Below, in pieces: positions 33,164 through 42,555 of a stretch of 64,000 bases of DNA. The position numbers and the translations under genes are program-made. This DNA is from Jiangella alkaliphila (GTDB taxonomy: Bacteria; Actinomycetota; Actinomycetes; Jiangellales; Jiangellaceae), in NCBI RefSeq assembly GCF_900105925.1, contig NZ_LT629791.1, forward strand, positions 4,062,001-4,126,000. The letters run 5' to 3'. The notes under the pieces were generated by a model, which saw only the letters and a program-made list of their open reading frames with translations, had not been told where the DNA came from and searched no databases. Within the stretch, counting starts at the first letter, position 1, and each line of letters opens with the position of its first letter.

Positions 33164-33969
33164 GACATCGATCGGTCGGCTCGTGCGGCAATGGCTCCTT
33201 CGCTCTGTTCGGCGAGCGGTCTGGACCGACGACTCGGCGGGACCTCCGGCCCCGCGTCGCCGTCGGTGCCGCATGAGCCTCCCTGGGCCGCCCGCCCGGT
33301 GACGAGGAACTGCAGCTGCACCTCGTGCCCGTCGGCGACGCCGTGGCGGCGGTCGAGGTCGAGGATGTCCGGCAGCGGTGTGACGGTGACGTCGGCGAAG
33401 CCGGCCGCGCGGACCAGCGCCGCGGACTCGTCGATGCTGGCCGCCTCGGCCAGCGGCAGCAGCGACAGCACGTCCCGTCCGTACAGCGTCTGCGGTGCGA
33501 CGCCTGACGGGAACCAGGTGCTGTCGACGGCGGCGAGCAGCCCGCCCGGCCGCAGCAGCGCCCGCCAGTTCGCCAGCGCCTCGGCCGGCGTACGCAGCGT
33601 CCACAGCAGGTACCGGTTCGTGACGACGTCGAAGCTCGCGTCCGGGAAGGACGGCGCGACGGCGTCGCCGGCCAGCAGCTCCGGCGGGTGCGGCAGCGCG
33701 GCGGCCTTCGCCCGGGCCTTCTCCAGCATCCCCTCGGCGAGGTCGGTGCCGACGACGTCGTAGCCCAGCTCGGCGAGGATCAGCGCGACGTGACCGGTGC
33801 CGGTGCCGACGTCGAGCACCCGGGCCGGCGGGGCGGGCAGCGCGCGCCGCCAGACGTCCGTCCAGCCGGCCTTGATCTCGGCGTTGCCGAGCTGCTTGCG
33901 GTGGTGGGCGTCGTAGGAGTCGGCCCGCTCCGTCCAGTACTGGTTGATGGTGTCCTGCGCGGTGGTCAT
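33160..33969 (-). CDS. class I SAM-dependent methyltransferase
   Basis: 269 aa from ATG 33967-33969, overlapping the ATPase stop (ATGA). It begins TINQYWTERADSYDAHHRKQ, as in many small-molecule and arsenite-type methyltransferases. The SAM site is VLDVGTGTGHVALILAELGY and VVGTDLAEGMLEKA, then FDVVTNRYLLWTL. The C-terminal 40 residues are Pro/Arg/Ser-rich and look like an extension. Co-translation with a FecE-type ATPase suggests it modifies the imported ligand or its chelator. Confidence 0.87.
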   Translation of the reverse strand: MTTAQDTINQYWTERADSYDAHHRKQLGNAEIKAGWTDVWRRALPAPPARVLDVGTGTGHVALILAELGYDVVGTDLAEGMLEKARAKAAALPHPPELLAGDAVAPSFPDASFDVVTNRYLLWTLRTPAEALANWRALLRPGGLLAAVDSTWFPSGVAPQTLYGRDVLSLLPLAEAASIDESAALVRAAGFADVTVTPLPDILDLDRRHGVADGHEVQLQFLVTGRAAQGGSCGTDGDAGPEVPPSRRSRPLAEQSEGAIAARADRSMS

Positions 33970-34748
33970 ACGGAGACTCCTTCGGGAACCGGGTCGAGGG
34001 GACGGAACAGCAACTGGACGCCTTCGCCGGTGTCGATGCGCTGGACGCCGATGCGGTACACCGGCTCCAGCACCTCGGCGCGCAGGACGGCGTCCGGGGG
34101 ACCGGCCGCGGCGACGCGTCCGCCGTCGAGCAGCACCAGGTCGTCGCAATAGCGGGCGGCCAGGTTGAGGTCGTGCAGCACCACGACGGTGGTCACCTCC
34201 AGGCGGCTGACCAGCTGCAGCACCTCGTGCTGGTAGCGGATGTCCAGGTGGTTGGTGGGCTCGTCGAGCAGCAGATGGTCGGCCTGCTGGGCCAGGGCGC
34301 GGGCGATCAGCACCCGCTGTTTCTCGCCGCCGGACAGCCCGGCGAACACCCGCCCGGCCAGGTGCCGGGCGCCGACCCGGGCCAGCGACGCGGCGGCGAC
34401 GCGGTAGTCCTCGCGGCCGTGCCGCTGGAACGTGGACAGGTGCGGCGCCCGGCCGAGCAGCACCGTCTCGGTGACGGTCAGCGGCAGCTCGCCGGAGCCC
34501 TCCTGCACGACGACGGCCAGCCGCCGGGCCAGCTCGCGCGGCTTCAGGCCGCCGACCGGCGTCTCGTCCATCGTGACCAGGCCCGCCTTCGGCGCCAGCG
34601 CGCCGTACAGCGTGCGGAGCAGGGTGGTTTTGCCACTGCCGTTCGGCCCGATCAGCCCGACGACGCGGCCCGGCGCGGCGCTGACCCGGGCACCGTCGAG
34701 CACGAGGGTGTCGCCGTAGGCGAACGAGACGTCGTGGGCGCTGATCAC
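33966..34748 (-). CDS. FecE-type ABC transporter ATP-binding protein
   Basis: 260 aa from a GTG overlapping the binding-protein stop (GTGA). Walker A GPNGSGKTTLL, Q-loop VVVQEGSG, signature LSGGEKQRVLIARAL, Walker B HLLLDEPTNHLD and H-loop VVLHDLN are all present. It energises import of a siderophore, heme or cobalamin-type ligand with the permease and binding protein upstream. The surrounding frame is open far upstream in the wrong phase of its neighbours, but the domain clearly begins at this GTG. Confidence 0.93.
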   Translation of the reverse strand: MISAHDVSFAYGDTLVLDGARVSAAPGRVVGLIGPNGSGKTTLLRTLYGALAPKAGLVTMDETPVGGLKPRELARRLAVVVQEGSGELPLTVTETVLLGRAPHLSTFQRHGREDYRVAAASLARVGARHLAGRVFAGLSGGEKQRVLIARALAQQADHLLLDEPTNHLDIRYQHEVLQLVSRLEVTTVVVLHDLNLAARYCDDLVLLDGGRVAAAGPPDAVLRAEVLEPVYRIGVQRIDTGEGVQLLFRPLDPVPEGVSV

Positions 34749-35722
34749 GGGCTGACGCCGAATTGCTCGGCGATGCGCTCCAGGCCGTCGATAGACAGCG
34801 GCGTGGGCGGCTCGGTGAAGTTGAACAGCTGCACAAGGATGTCGTCGTTCTGGACGGCGCGCAGGTCCTCGGCGCCCGGCAGGCTGACGACGGCGTCCTT
34901 GACCGCGGCCGGGTCGCCGTCGACGTAGAGCAGGATCAGCACGTCCGGGTCGGCGGCGAGCACCTGCTCCAGCGACACCTCGAAGACCCGCTCGTCGACG
35001 TCGCCGAAGACGTTGCTGAAGCCGGCCGCCTCGAGCTGCGGGTGGGCCATGCTGCGGTTGCCGTAGGCGTAGCCGCTGCCGCCGCCGACGGTCGGGTACA
35101 GCACCGCCGCCGTGCGCTCCGGCGCGCCCTCGGCCGCCGCCTCGACCGCGGCCACCCGGTCCTGCAGGTCGCTGACCAGCGCGTCGGCCTCGTCGGCCCG
35201 GTCGAAGATCTGCCCGTAGGTCTCGATCTGCTCGTAGACGTCGTCGAAGGTCGTCGCGTCGACGCCCTCGGGGCAGTACACCGGCTGCATGAGGGCGTTG
35301 ATGCCGACACCGTCCAGGCCCTCGCGGGTGATGCCGTCGGGCAGCCCCATCACCAGGTCGGGCTGCTGGGCGATGATGACCTCCTGCGAGATCTGCAGGT
35401 GCCCGCTGGTGTCGAGGTCCTCGCCGAGCGACTCGATGCCGGCGATCGCGGCGTTGGTCTCGTCGTCGTAGTACTCCTCCGGGAAGGCGCCGGCCCGCAG
35501 CACAGCGGCGTCCAGCACGCCGAGCTCGTGCATGATCGTCGCCGGCGCGCTCTCCAGCAGCACCACCCGCTCCGGCGGCGCGTCGAACGTCACGTCGACG
35601 CCGCAGTTCTCGACCGTCACCGGGTGGTCGCCGGCGGTCGCAGCCGCCTCGGTGGTGTCGTCGTCGGTGCCGCAGGCGGCGGCCAGCAGGACGAGCGCGA
35701 CGGCGGCGGGCAGGTATCGCAT
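34745..35722 (-). CDS. FecB/BtuF-type substrate-binding lipoprotein
   Basis: 325 aa. Lipoprotein signal VALVLLAAACGTD with the lipidated Cys at about 17. The two-lobed periplasmic-binding fold of the metal-chelate class starts at VTVENCGVDVTFDAPPERVV. It continues with PDLVMGLPDGITREGL, YPTVGGGSGYAYG and PDVLILLYVDGD. Ligand unknown (iron-siderophore, heme or corrinoid). It precedes the ATPase and follows the permease by 15 bp. Confidence 0.9.
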   Translation of the reverse strand: MRYLPAAVALVLLAAACGTDDDTTEAAATAGDHPVTVENCGVDVTFDAPPERVVLLESAPATIMHELGVLDAAVLRAGAFPEEYYDDETNAAIAGIESLGEDLDTSGHLQISQEVIIAQQPDLVMGLPDGITREGLDGVGINALMQPVYCPEGVDATTFDDVYEQIETYGQIFDRADEADALVSDLQDRVAAVEAAAEGAPERTAAVLYPTVGGGSGYAYGNRSMAHPQLEAAGFSNVFGDVDERVFEVSLEQVLAADPDVLILLYVDGDPAAVKDAVVSLPGAEDLRAVQNDDILVQLFNFTEPPTPLSIDGLERIAEQFGVSP

Positions 35723-35737
35723 CGGGTCTCCTGGGGT

Positions 35738-36829
35738 TCAGGCGCCGGTGGAGTGGAACCGGCGGACGAGGATCAGCAGGAACGGGGCGCCGACGAGCGC
35801 GGTGATGATGCCGATCGGCAGCTCGCGCGGCTCCAGCACGGTCCGGGCGGCGACGTCGGCCCAGACCAGGAAGATCGCGCCGATCAGGGCCGCAACCGGG
35901 ACCACCCGCCCGTGCGCGGCGCCGACGAACCGGCGCGCGACGTGCGGGATCACCAGCCCGACGAAGCCGATGCCGCCCGACGCCGCCACGACCGCGCCCA
36001 CGCACAGCGACACGACGACCAGCAGCTGCACCCGGAACCGGGTCGGCGGCACGCCGAGCGTGTGCGCGGTCTCGTCGCCGATCGCCAGCGCGTCGAGCCG
36101 CCGGCCCCACAGCAGCAGCGCGGCCAGCGTCAGGCACACCACCACGACGACGAGCGCCAGCGGCCAGCCCCAGCGGGCCAGCCCGAGCGAGCCGAGCAGC
36201 CAGAACAGCACCGACCGGGCGCCCTCGGCCGAGTCGGAGGCGAAGATCAGGAAGCTGGTGGCCGCGTACAGCGCGTAGCCGACCGCGACCCCGGCCATCA
36301 GCAGCCGCAGCGACGTGATCCGCCCGCCCGCCCGCGCCACCACGAACACCGCCGCCGACGCGCCCAGCGCGCCGAGGAACGCGCTCACCGACAGCGCGTT
36401 CTCGCCGAACCCGGCGCCGAGCCCGAACAGGATCGCCGCCGCTGCGCCGGTGGACGCGCCGGACGTGACGCCGAGCAGGTACGGGTCGGCGAGCAGGTTG
36501 CGGACCATCGCCTGCAGCGCGACGCCGCACACCGCCAGCGCCGCACCGACCACCGCGCCGAGGATCACCCGGGGCAGCCGGACCTGCCAGACGATGGAGT
36601 CCTCGGCCTGGGACCAGGTGACCTCCGCCGGCCGGCCGACCGTGCGGTGGCCGACGATCCGCGCGACGGAGCCGGGGTCGATGGCGACCGCGCCGAGGCC
36701 GACGGCCAGCACGACCGTGACCAGCAGGCCGGCGGACAGGCCGCCGATCCACAGCGCCGTGCGCCGCCGCTGCGCGACCTGTCCGAGGTCGTCGTCCTCG
36801 TCGAGAACGAGTGCATCGGTCAGACTCAC
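35738..36829 (-). CDS. FecCD-type ABC transporter permease
   Basis: 363 aa from GTG 36829 with a good GGAGG ahead. About nine to ten transmembrane helices. Family blocks are VRLPRVILGAVVGAALAVCG, LADPYLLGVTSGASTGAA, GDETAHTLGV (coupling helix) and GGIGFVGLVIPHVARR. A single permease gene, so it presumably works as a homodimer, as BtuC does. First gene of the operon. A triple half-site palindrome lies 19 bp upstream. Confidence 0.93.
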   Translation of the reverse strand: MSLTDALVLDEDDDLGQVAQRRRTALWIGGLSAGLLVTVVLAVGLGAVAIDPGSVARIVGHRTVGRPAEVTWSQAEDSIVWQVRLPRVILGAVVGAALAVCGVALQAMVRNLLADPYLLGVTSGASTGAAAAILFGLGAGFGENALSVSAFLGALGASAAVFVVARAGGRITSLRLLMAGVAVGYALYAATSFLIFASDSAEGARSVLFWLLGSLGLARWGWPLALVVVVVCLTLAALLLWGRRLDALAIGDETAHTLGVPPTRFRVQLLVVVSLCVGAVVAASGGIGFVGLVIPHVARRFVGAAHGRVVPVAALIGAIFLVWADVAARTVLEPRELPIGIITALVGAPFLLILVRRFHSTGA

Positions 36830-36847
36830 GGCACCTCCGAAGACAAG

Positions 36848-36870
36848 GTCGCATGTGCGACTCTGTCGCA
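36848..36870 (-). promoter_or_regulatory. candidate operator of the importer operon: three alternating half-sites
   Basis: GTCGCA-tg-TGCGAC-tct-GTCGCA: two overlapping palindromes sharing the middle half-site, directly upstream of the permease start. It is not an iron box of the IdeR type and no cobalamin riboswitch motif was found, so the signal remains open. Confidence 0.5.
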
Positions 36871-37081
36871 TCTTGCCGGACGACGGCGGCCGGGCCAAGC
36901 CCGGAGGCGGCCGCCGGGGGAGTGTTCACCGTCCGCTCCGTGTTCGTTTCCGCCGGTGTTGGTGTTTCGACCAAGATCATCGCTTTCTCCAGGTACGGGC
37001 GCGTTTTCGTCATTCCGTCCGACCTCGAGTCACGGCTAGCGTCACGCGTCGGGGGAACCCGCAGCTCGAGAAGGAGGCTCC

Positions 37082-39733
37082 GTGTTCGCAGGCTCGAAAC
37101 GCCGCCGATCGACCCTCGCGCTGGCGACCGTCGCGGTCACCGCGTCCGTCGTCGCGTCGCTGACGGCGACCGACATCGGCGTGGTCCCGGCGCAGGCGCT
37201 GGCCACGCACACCGTCACGTCACCGGACGGCGAGATCACCTTCGCCGTCCACGAGCAGCCCTCCGGTGCGCTGACCTACGAGGTCACCGCCGGCACCACG
37301 ACGATCTTCGAGGAGTCGCCGCTGGGCATCTCGTCCAGCGCCGTCGACTTCTCCACCGGCCTCACCTACGCGTCGCAGACGCGCACGACCATCGACGAGA
37401 CCTACACCCTGCCGGCCGGCACCAAGCCGTCCTACCGCGACCACGCCAACGAACTGGTGCTCAGCTACACCAAGGGCGGCCAGACGATGCGGCTGGTGGT
37501 GCGCGCCTACGACGACGGCGTCGCCTACCGGTACGTGCTGCCGGGCGGGAGTGGGAACGTCAGCATCACCGACGAGCAGAGCGGGTTCCGGCTGCCGGCG
37601 CCGACCGGCGGCTGGGCCGCGGTGTGGAACGGCAACTACGAGCAGGACTACATCTACCGGTCGGCCGCTGGCCTGAACGACGGAACCGAGCTGACGATGC
37701 CGCTGCTGGCGTCGATCGACGACAACGCCTACTTCACCGTCATCTCCGAGGCGAACGTCTACAACGCGAACGCGAGCTACGCGCCGGCGCTGCTGAAGGG
37801 CAGCCAGGCGAACGACGGCCTGCTGAACGTGGAGCGGACGCCGGACCAGGCGTTCCCGATCTCCAGCACGTACCCGTTCCAGACACCGTGGCGGGCCGCC
37901 GTCATCGCGTCGGACCTGAACGTGCTGGTGAACTCCGACCTCGTGCAGCACCTGAACCCGCCGGCTAACCAGGACGCGGACTGGGTGAAGCCGGGCCGGG
38001 CCGCGTGGTCGTGGTTCAGCGACGGCGACAGCGCCGCCGACCAGCAGAAGCAGCAGCAGATGGTCGACTTCGCCGCGTCGATGGGCTTCGAGTACGTCAC
38101 CGTCGACTGCTGCTACGACCCCGACGTCGACCTGCCGGCCATCTCGCAGTACGCCGCGCAGCGCAACGTCGACATCTTCGCCTGGGTGACCGCGGAGCCG
38201 TTCGCCACGCCCGCCCAGGCCGATGCCCTGGTCGCCGAGCACAAGGCGTACGGCGTCGTCGGGCTCAAGGTGGACTTCTTCCTCAACGACTCGCAGAACG
38301 TCATGGGCTGGTACCAGTCGATCGGCGACGCCGCCGGCGAGCACGAGCTGATGCTGAACTTCCACGGCAGCACCAAGCCGGGTGGCGAGAACCGCACCTG
38401 GCCGTGGGTGGTGACGTCCGAGGCGGTCGCCGGCACCGAGCACTACCTCTACCCGCCGCCGACGACGGCCCGGCTCGACGCGACGTTCCCGTTCGTCCGC
38501 AACCCGATCGGCGGCATGGACTACACGCCGACGATGATCTCGCTGAACGCGTCGATCCTCACCCAGGCGCACACGCTGGCACAGTCGATCGTGTTCACGT
38601 CGGGCATGGTCAACTACTCCGACTCCGCCGCCGCGTACGAGCAGTGGCCGGGCCGCCACCTCATGCGCGCCGTCCCGACGGTGTGGGACGAGACCCGCGT
38701 CGTCGAGGGCTTCCCGGGCGACCACGTGACCATGGCCCGGCGCAGCGGCCAGGACTGGTTCGTCGGCGCGATGACCGACCCGGCGCGGACGGCGTCGGTG
38801 CCGCTGTCGTTCCTGGGGTCGGGCACGTACACCGCGACGGTCTTCAGTGACACCCCGGCCGGCCAGGTCCAGGTGAGCACGCAGACGGTGACCAGCGCGT
38901 CGACGCTGTCGCTGCCGATGATCGCCACCGGCGGCGCGGCCGTGCACATCTCGAAGACCCCGCTGGCGCAGATCGGCAGCGGCGACGTCCGGTACGAGGC
39001 CGAGGCGCCGGGCAACACGCTCTCCGGCAGCGCGGTGACGGACAACTGCAAGGGCTGCTCGAAGGGCGCCAAGGTCGGGTTCCTCGGCAACGGCGGCGCG
39101 GTGCAGTTCAACAACGTGAGGGCCGGCGCCACCGGCACCCACGAGCTGACCTTCACCTACACGTCCGGCGACCCGCGGTCGATCCAGATCGAGGTCAACG
39201 GGTCGGTCGTGAGCACCGAGGCGCTGAAGGACTCCGGCGGCTGGGAGTTCGTCAACAAGTGGACCATCGACGTGCCGCTCAACGCCGGCGCGAACACGAT
39301 CCGGTTCTCCAACCCGGCCGCGTTCGGGCCCGACATCGATGCGCTCATCATCTCGCGCGACACCGAGGCGGAGGCGGCCGGCAACACCCTGGCCGGCGGC
39401 GCGACGGTGGCCGCGTGCGGTCCGTGCTCGGGCGGGTCGAAGGTGACGGCGCTCGGCGGCGGCGGGTCGGTGCGGTTCAACGGCATCACCGCGACGGCGG
39501 CCGGCAACCACACCGTCCGCATCGACTACGCCGCGACGGCCGATGCTACGGCGCAGGTCAGCGTCAACGGCGGCGCGCCCGTCACCGTCGAGTTCCCGTC
39601 GACGGGTGGGGCGACGGCGACCGCGACTGTCACGCTCGGGCTCGGCCTGAATGCCGGTTCCGGCAACACGATCACCGTCGCCGGCGGGTACGGCCCGGCG
39701 CCCGACATCGACCGGGTCACCGTCACGAACTGA
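37082..39733 (+). CDS. secreted GH97 glycoside hydrolase with two C-terminal CBMs
   Basis: 883 aa from a GTG preceded by GGAGG. The signal peptide lies at about residues 8-40. GH97 catalytic part at about 42-640: N-terminal beta-super-sandwich, then the barrel with AWSWFSDGDSAADQQKQQQM, VVGLKVDFFLND (Asp398, which corresponds to the nucleophile of retaining GH97 enzymes) and TSEAVAGTEHY. This predicts alpha-galactosidase-type specificity. Two CBM35-like modules follow (about 640-760 from RYEAEAPGNTLSG, and 762-883 from TEAEAAGNTLAGG), each with a Cys pair. A strong hairpin terminator follows. Monocistronic. Confidence 0.9.
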   Translation: MFAGSKRRRSTLALATVAVTASVVASLTATDIGVVPAQALATHTVTSPDGEITFAVHEQPSGALTYEVTAGTTTIFEESPLGISSSAVDFSTGLTYASQTRTTIDETYTLPAGTKPSYRDHANELVLSYTKGGQTMRLVVRAYDDGVAYRYVLPGGSGNVSITDEQSGFRLPAPTGGWAAVWNGNYEQDYIYRSAAGLNDGTELTMPLLASIDDNAYFTVISEANVYNANASYAPALLKGSQANDGLLNVERTPDQAFPISSTYPFQTPWRAAVIASDLNVLVNSDLVQHLNPPANQDADWVKPGRAAWSWFSDGDSAADQQKQQQMVDFAASMGFEYVTVDCCYDPDVDLPAISQYAAQRNVDIFAWVTAEPFATPAQADALVAEHKAYGVVGLKVDFFLNDSQNVMGWYQSIGDAAGEHELMLNFHGSTKPGGENRTWPWVVTSEAVAGTEHYLYPPPTTARLDATFPFVRNPIGGMDYTPTMISLNASILTQAHTLAQSIVFTSGMVNYSDSAAAYEQWPGRHLMRAVPTVWDETRVVEGFPGDHVTMARRSGQDWFVGAMTDPARTASVPLSFLGSGTYTATVFSDTPAGQVQVSTQTVTSASTLSLPMIATGGAAVHISKTPLAQIGSGDVRYEAEAPGNTLSGSAVTDNCKGCSKGAKVGFLGNGGAVQFNNVRAGATGTHELTFTYTSGDPRSIQIEVNGSVVSTEALKDSGGWEFVNKWTIDVPLNAGANTIRFSNPAAFGPDIDALIISRDTEAEAAGNTLAGGATVAACGPCSGGSKVTALGGGGSVRFNGITATAAGNHTVRIDYAATADATAQVSVNGGAPVTVEFPSTGGATATATVTLGLGLNAGSGNTITVAGGYGPAPDIDRVTVTN

Positions 39734-39751
39734 TCCGGTCGAGTCGACGAG

Positions 39752-39790
39752 AACGCCCGGCGCCGCCGCTTCCGGTGGTGCCGGGCGTTT
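39752..39790 (+). terminator. intrinsic terminator after GH97
   Basis: AACGCCCGGC and GCCGGGCGTT arms (10 bp) around an 18-base loop, followed by TTCG. The stem lies 18 bp past the GH97 stop. Confidence 0.7.
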
Positions 39791-39831
39791 CGCCGAGTTG
39801 GCGGGGGTTTGCCTAGTGGGGGCTGAGTCGA

Positions 39832-40239
39832 CGTCGATGGCGCCGGCCGTCTTCGATAGCGGAGACCGTCTTCGATGGGCCGCGAGGACGGTTTCTGCCA
39901 TCGAGGACGGCCGTGGCTATTGAGGACGGCGGTGTGGGTCGTGGTCTGGCGTTACGTCGTGGTCTGCCGTTACGCGAAATGGCGGACTTGGGGCTCGTGG
40001 CGTGACGGGGGACCAGGACGTAACGGCAGACGACGACGTCGGGTGCTCACCAACCTGGGTGTAGGGCGCGTCCTGGGTGTGAGGCGCGGTTTCGGGCTCG
40101 AAGTGGGTGTTCGGCGCGCGTGAGACCCAGGACGCGCCTCACACCCAGGAAGCCGACGCCGCAGAGTCCGGCGAACGGCGCATTTCGGTCGGGCTGTGCC
40201 CGGTTCTTCCCCGTCCCCCTGATAGCTGCCCGTTCTTAG
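39832..40239 (+). repeat. structured non-coding repeat, copy R2, left part
   Basis: Colinear with R1 (24186-24573) at roughly 85% by eye. Stem CCTGGGTGTGAGGCGCG (40072-40088) pairs perfectly with 40133-40149, whereas R1 has GAGTCGCG/CGCGACTC in the same place, so both arms have changed together. The TGCCGTTACG/CGTAACGGCA stem is also kept. It ends at CTTAG (40235-40239), where IS1380 copy B1 is inserted; the repeat resumes at 45008. Confidence 0.8.
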
Positions 40240-41133
40240 CCTCGATCCGTGGACCGGTAGCTGATCGCTCGGTGTGGTGACAGAGAAAGTGCCTTCTGTG
40301 CAGGGAGGATCTGGATTGTCGAGGTCCTGATCGCCGCTGCCCGGAAGGCACTTTCAGTGAGGCTATCTCATGCGTGGTCGCGGGCCACGCCGATGTTCGA
40401 TGATCCGAGCCTGGTGTCCTACGCCGGGCTGGTCCCGGTGATGGCGCTGGCTGAGAAGGCCGGCCTGTCGGAGCTGGTCACCGACCGGGTGAAGATCACC
40501 GCGATGAGGGTGCGGTCGGCTGGGGTGAACCCGGCGGGCAAGCTCACCGCGGTGATCGCGGGGATGGCGGCCGGCGCGGACAGCATCGACGATCTGGACG
40601 TGATCCGTTCCGGCGGGATGGGCGGCTGTTCGGCGAGGTGTATGCGCCTGCGACGTTGGGGCGGTTCCTGCGCGAGTTCACCCACGGCCACGCCCTGCAG
40701 TTGGCGTCGGCCGCGCGGGCGCACCTGGTCGGCCTGGTCGAGCGGACTGGGTTGTTGCCCGGCATCGACACCCGGGTGTTCGTGGACATCGACTCGCTGC
40801 TGCGCCCGGTCTACGGGCACGCCAAGCAGGGCGCCAGCTTCGGCCACACCAAGATCGCCGGGCGGCAGGTGATGCGCAAGGGCCTGTCGCCGCTGGCCAC
40901 CACCATCAGCACCGAACGTGGTGCGCCGGTGGTGGCCGGGATCCGGCTGCGCGCCGGGAAGGCCAACTCCGGAAAGGGCGCGGCATCGATGGTGCGCGAG
41001 GCGATCGGGACCGCCCGCGCCGCCGGTGCCAGCGGGCAGATCCTGGTCCGCGGTGATTCGGCCTTCGGCAACAGCGCCGTCGTCAACGCCTGCCAGAAGG
41101 CGGGGGCCCGGTTCTCCGTCGTGCTGATCAAGA

Positions 41134-42555
41134 GGGCGTGTTGAATCTTTCGTGTAAGGCCGGGTGGGCCAGGATTGGTCCGGGCGTGTTTGCGTCGTGG
41201 CCGCGAGAGGATTCTTTGTGTCGGAGCAGGAGAAGGTTGTCGATTCCTCGGATGAGGCAGCTCGTCGGTTGGCGGCGGTGTTGCCGGATGAGGCGATTGA
41301 TAATCTGTTGGCGGATGCCGAGTCGTCCGGGACACCGGTTGATGGTGTTCATGGGTTGTTGAATCGGTTGACGTCGAGAGTTCTGGAGCGGGCGTTGGAG
41401 ACCGAGATGACCGATCATCTCGGTTATGAGCCCGGTGATCCGGCTGGGCGCGGATCGGGGAACTCCCGGAATGGGCGTTCGGCCAAAACGGTCGCGACGA
41501 CGGCCGGCCCGGTGAACGTGACCGTGCCACGAGACCGGAATTCGACATTCGCCCCGCAGATCGTGCCGAAACACTCCCGGCGTGTCGGCGCGATCGAGGA
41601 CATCATTCTGTCGTTGTATGCGCGCGGGCTATCGACCCGGGAGATCGAGGCGCACCTGAAGGAGATCTACGACATCAACACGTCGCCGGCGCTGATCTCC
41701 AAGATCACCGACGTGGTCGTGGACGAGATCACACTGTGGCAGAACCGGCCGGTCGACGAGGTCTACCCGATCGTCTACGTCGACGCCATCCGGATCCGGG
41801 TCCGCGACCGCGGCTCGGTCACGCTGAAGTCCGCACACCTGGTCGTGGGCGTCGACGTCGACGGGTTGAAGGACGTGCTGGGGATCTGGATCGCCGCGGA
41901 GGAGGGCGCGAAGTTCTGGGCGCACGTGCTCACGCAGCTGCGCAACCGGGGCCTGCGCGACGTCCTCATCCTGTGCTGCGACGGGCTCACCGGGCTGCCT
42001 GACGCCGCGCGCAGCGTGTTCGACAAGGTCACCGTGCAAACCTGTGTCGTGCACGTCATCCGCAACACGATGCGATTCATCTCCTACGGCGACCGGAAAA
42101 AGGTCGCCACGGCGATGCGTCACATCTACACCGCTCCCGGCGTCGCGGCGGCCGAGATCGCGTTGAAAGAATTCGAGCAGAATTTCGGGCAGCAGTATCC
42201 CGGCGCGATCGAGGTGTGGAAGAATGCGTGGAACGAGTTCATCCCGTTCCTGGATTACCCGGCCGAGCTACGCCGAATCGTCTACACGACGAACCTGATC
42301 GAATCAATCAACTACCAGCTGCGGAAGATCACCAAGACTCGCGGCCACTTCCCCGACGATGACGCCGCCATGAAGCTGCTCTTTCTCGGGATCCGTAACA
42401 TCAGCCGGAAACGAGGAGGAGCATCAGGCACCGGAACCCATGGATGGAAGAAAGCACTCAACTTCCTGGTCGTGGAATTCCCAGGACGACTCACCTAGAA
42501 AAGTCACATCAAGGTAAAGGTTTGCCCTGTCTTACACGAAAAACTTGACAGGCCC
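41134..42555 (+). mobile_element. IS256 family insertion sequence (1422 bp)
   Basis: Imperfect 25-bp inverted ends (GGGCGTGTTGAATCTTTCGT at 41134; the complement begins GGGCCTGTCAAGTTTTTCGT, ending 42555) share TTTCGTGTAAG. An 8-bp target duplication GATCAAGA lies at 41126-41133 and 42556-42563. Inserted in the IS1380 B1 transposase. Confidence 0.92.
41218..42498 (+). CDS. IS256 family (Mutator-type) transposase
   Basis: 426 aa from GTG 41218 with a GAGAGGA ahead. Catalytic triad: VYVDAIRIRVRD (Asp), LCCDGLTGLPDAA (Asp) and YTTNLIESINYQLR (Glu). The family CxxH is CVVHVIRN, and the N-terminal RNGRSAKTVATTAGPVNVTV block precedes them. Intact and in a complete element, so probably active. Confidence 0.94.
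   Translation: MSEQEKVVDSSDEAARRLAAVLPDEAIDNLLADAESSGTPVDGVHGLLNRLTSRVLERALETEMTDHLGYEPGDPAGRGSGNSRNGRSAKTVATTAGPVNVTVPRDRNSTFAPQIVPKHSRRVGAIEDIILSLYARGLSTREIEAHLKEIYDINTSPALISKITDVVVDEITLWQNRPVDEVYPIVYVDAIRIRVRDRGSVTLKSAHLVVGVDVDGLKDVLGIWIAAEEGAKFWAHVLTQLRNRGLRDVLILCCDGLTGLPDAARSVFDKVTVQTCVVHVIRNTMRFISYGDRKKVATAMRHIYTAPGVAAAEIALKEFEQNFGQQYPGAIEVWKNAWNEFIPFLDYPAELRRIVYTTNLIESINYQLRKITKTRGHFPDDDAAMKLLFLGIRNISRKRGGASGTGTHGWKKALNFLVVEFPGRLT

Noticed and set aside
33966-37013. A 1015-codon open frame across the importer operon on the minus strand
   Set aside because: Only its last 260 codons encode a recognisable protein (FecE ATPase). The rest is Arg/Gly-rich out-of-phase translation of the binding-protein and permease genes, which are clear in their own frames.
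36830-37081. Cobalamin or other riboswitch ahead of the importer
   Set aside because: No B12-box or other conserved riboswitch core was seen; only the GTCGCA half-sites stand out.
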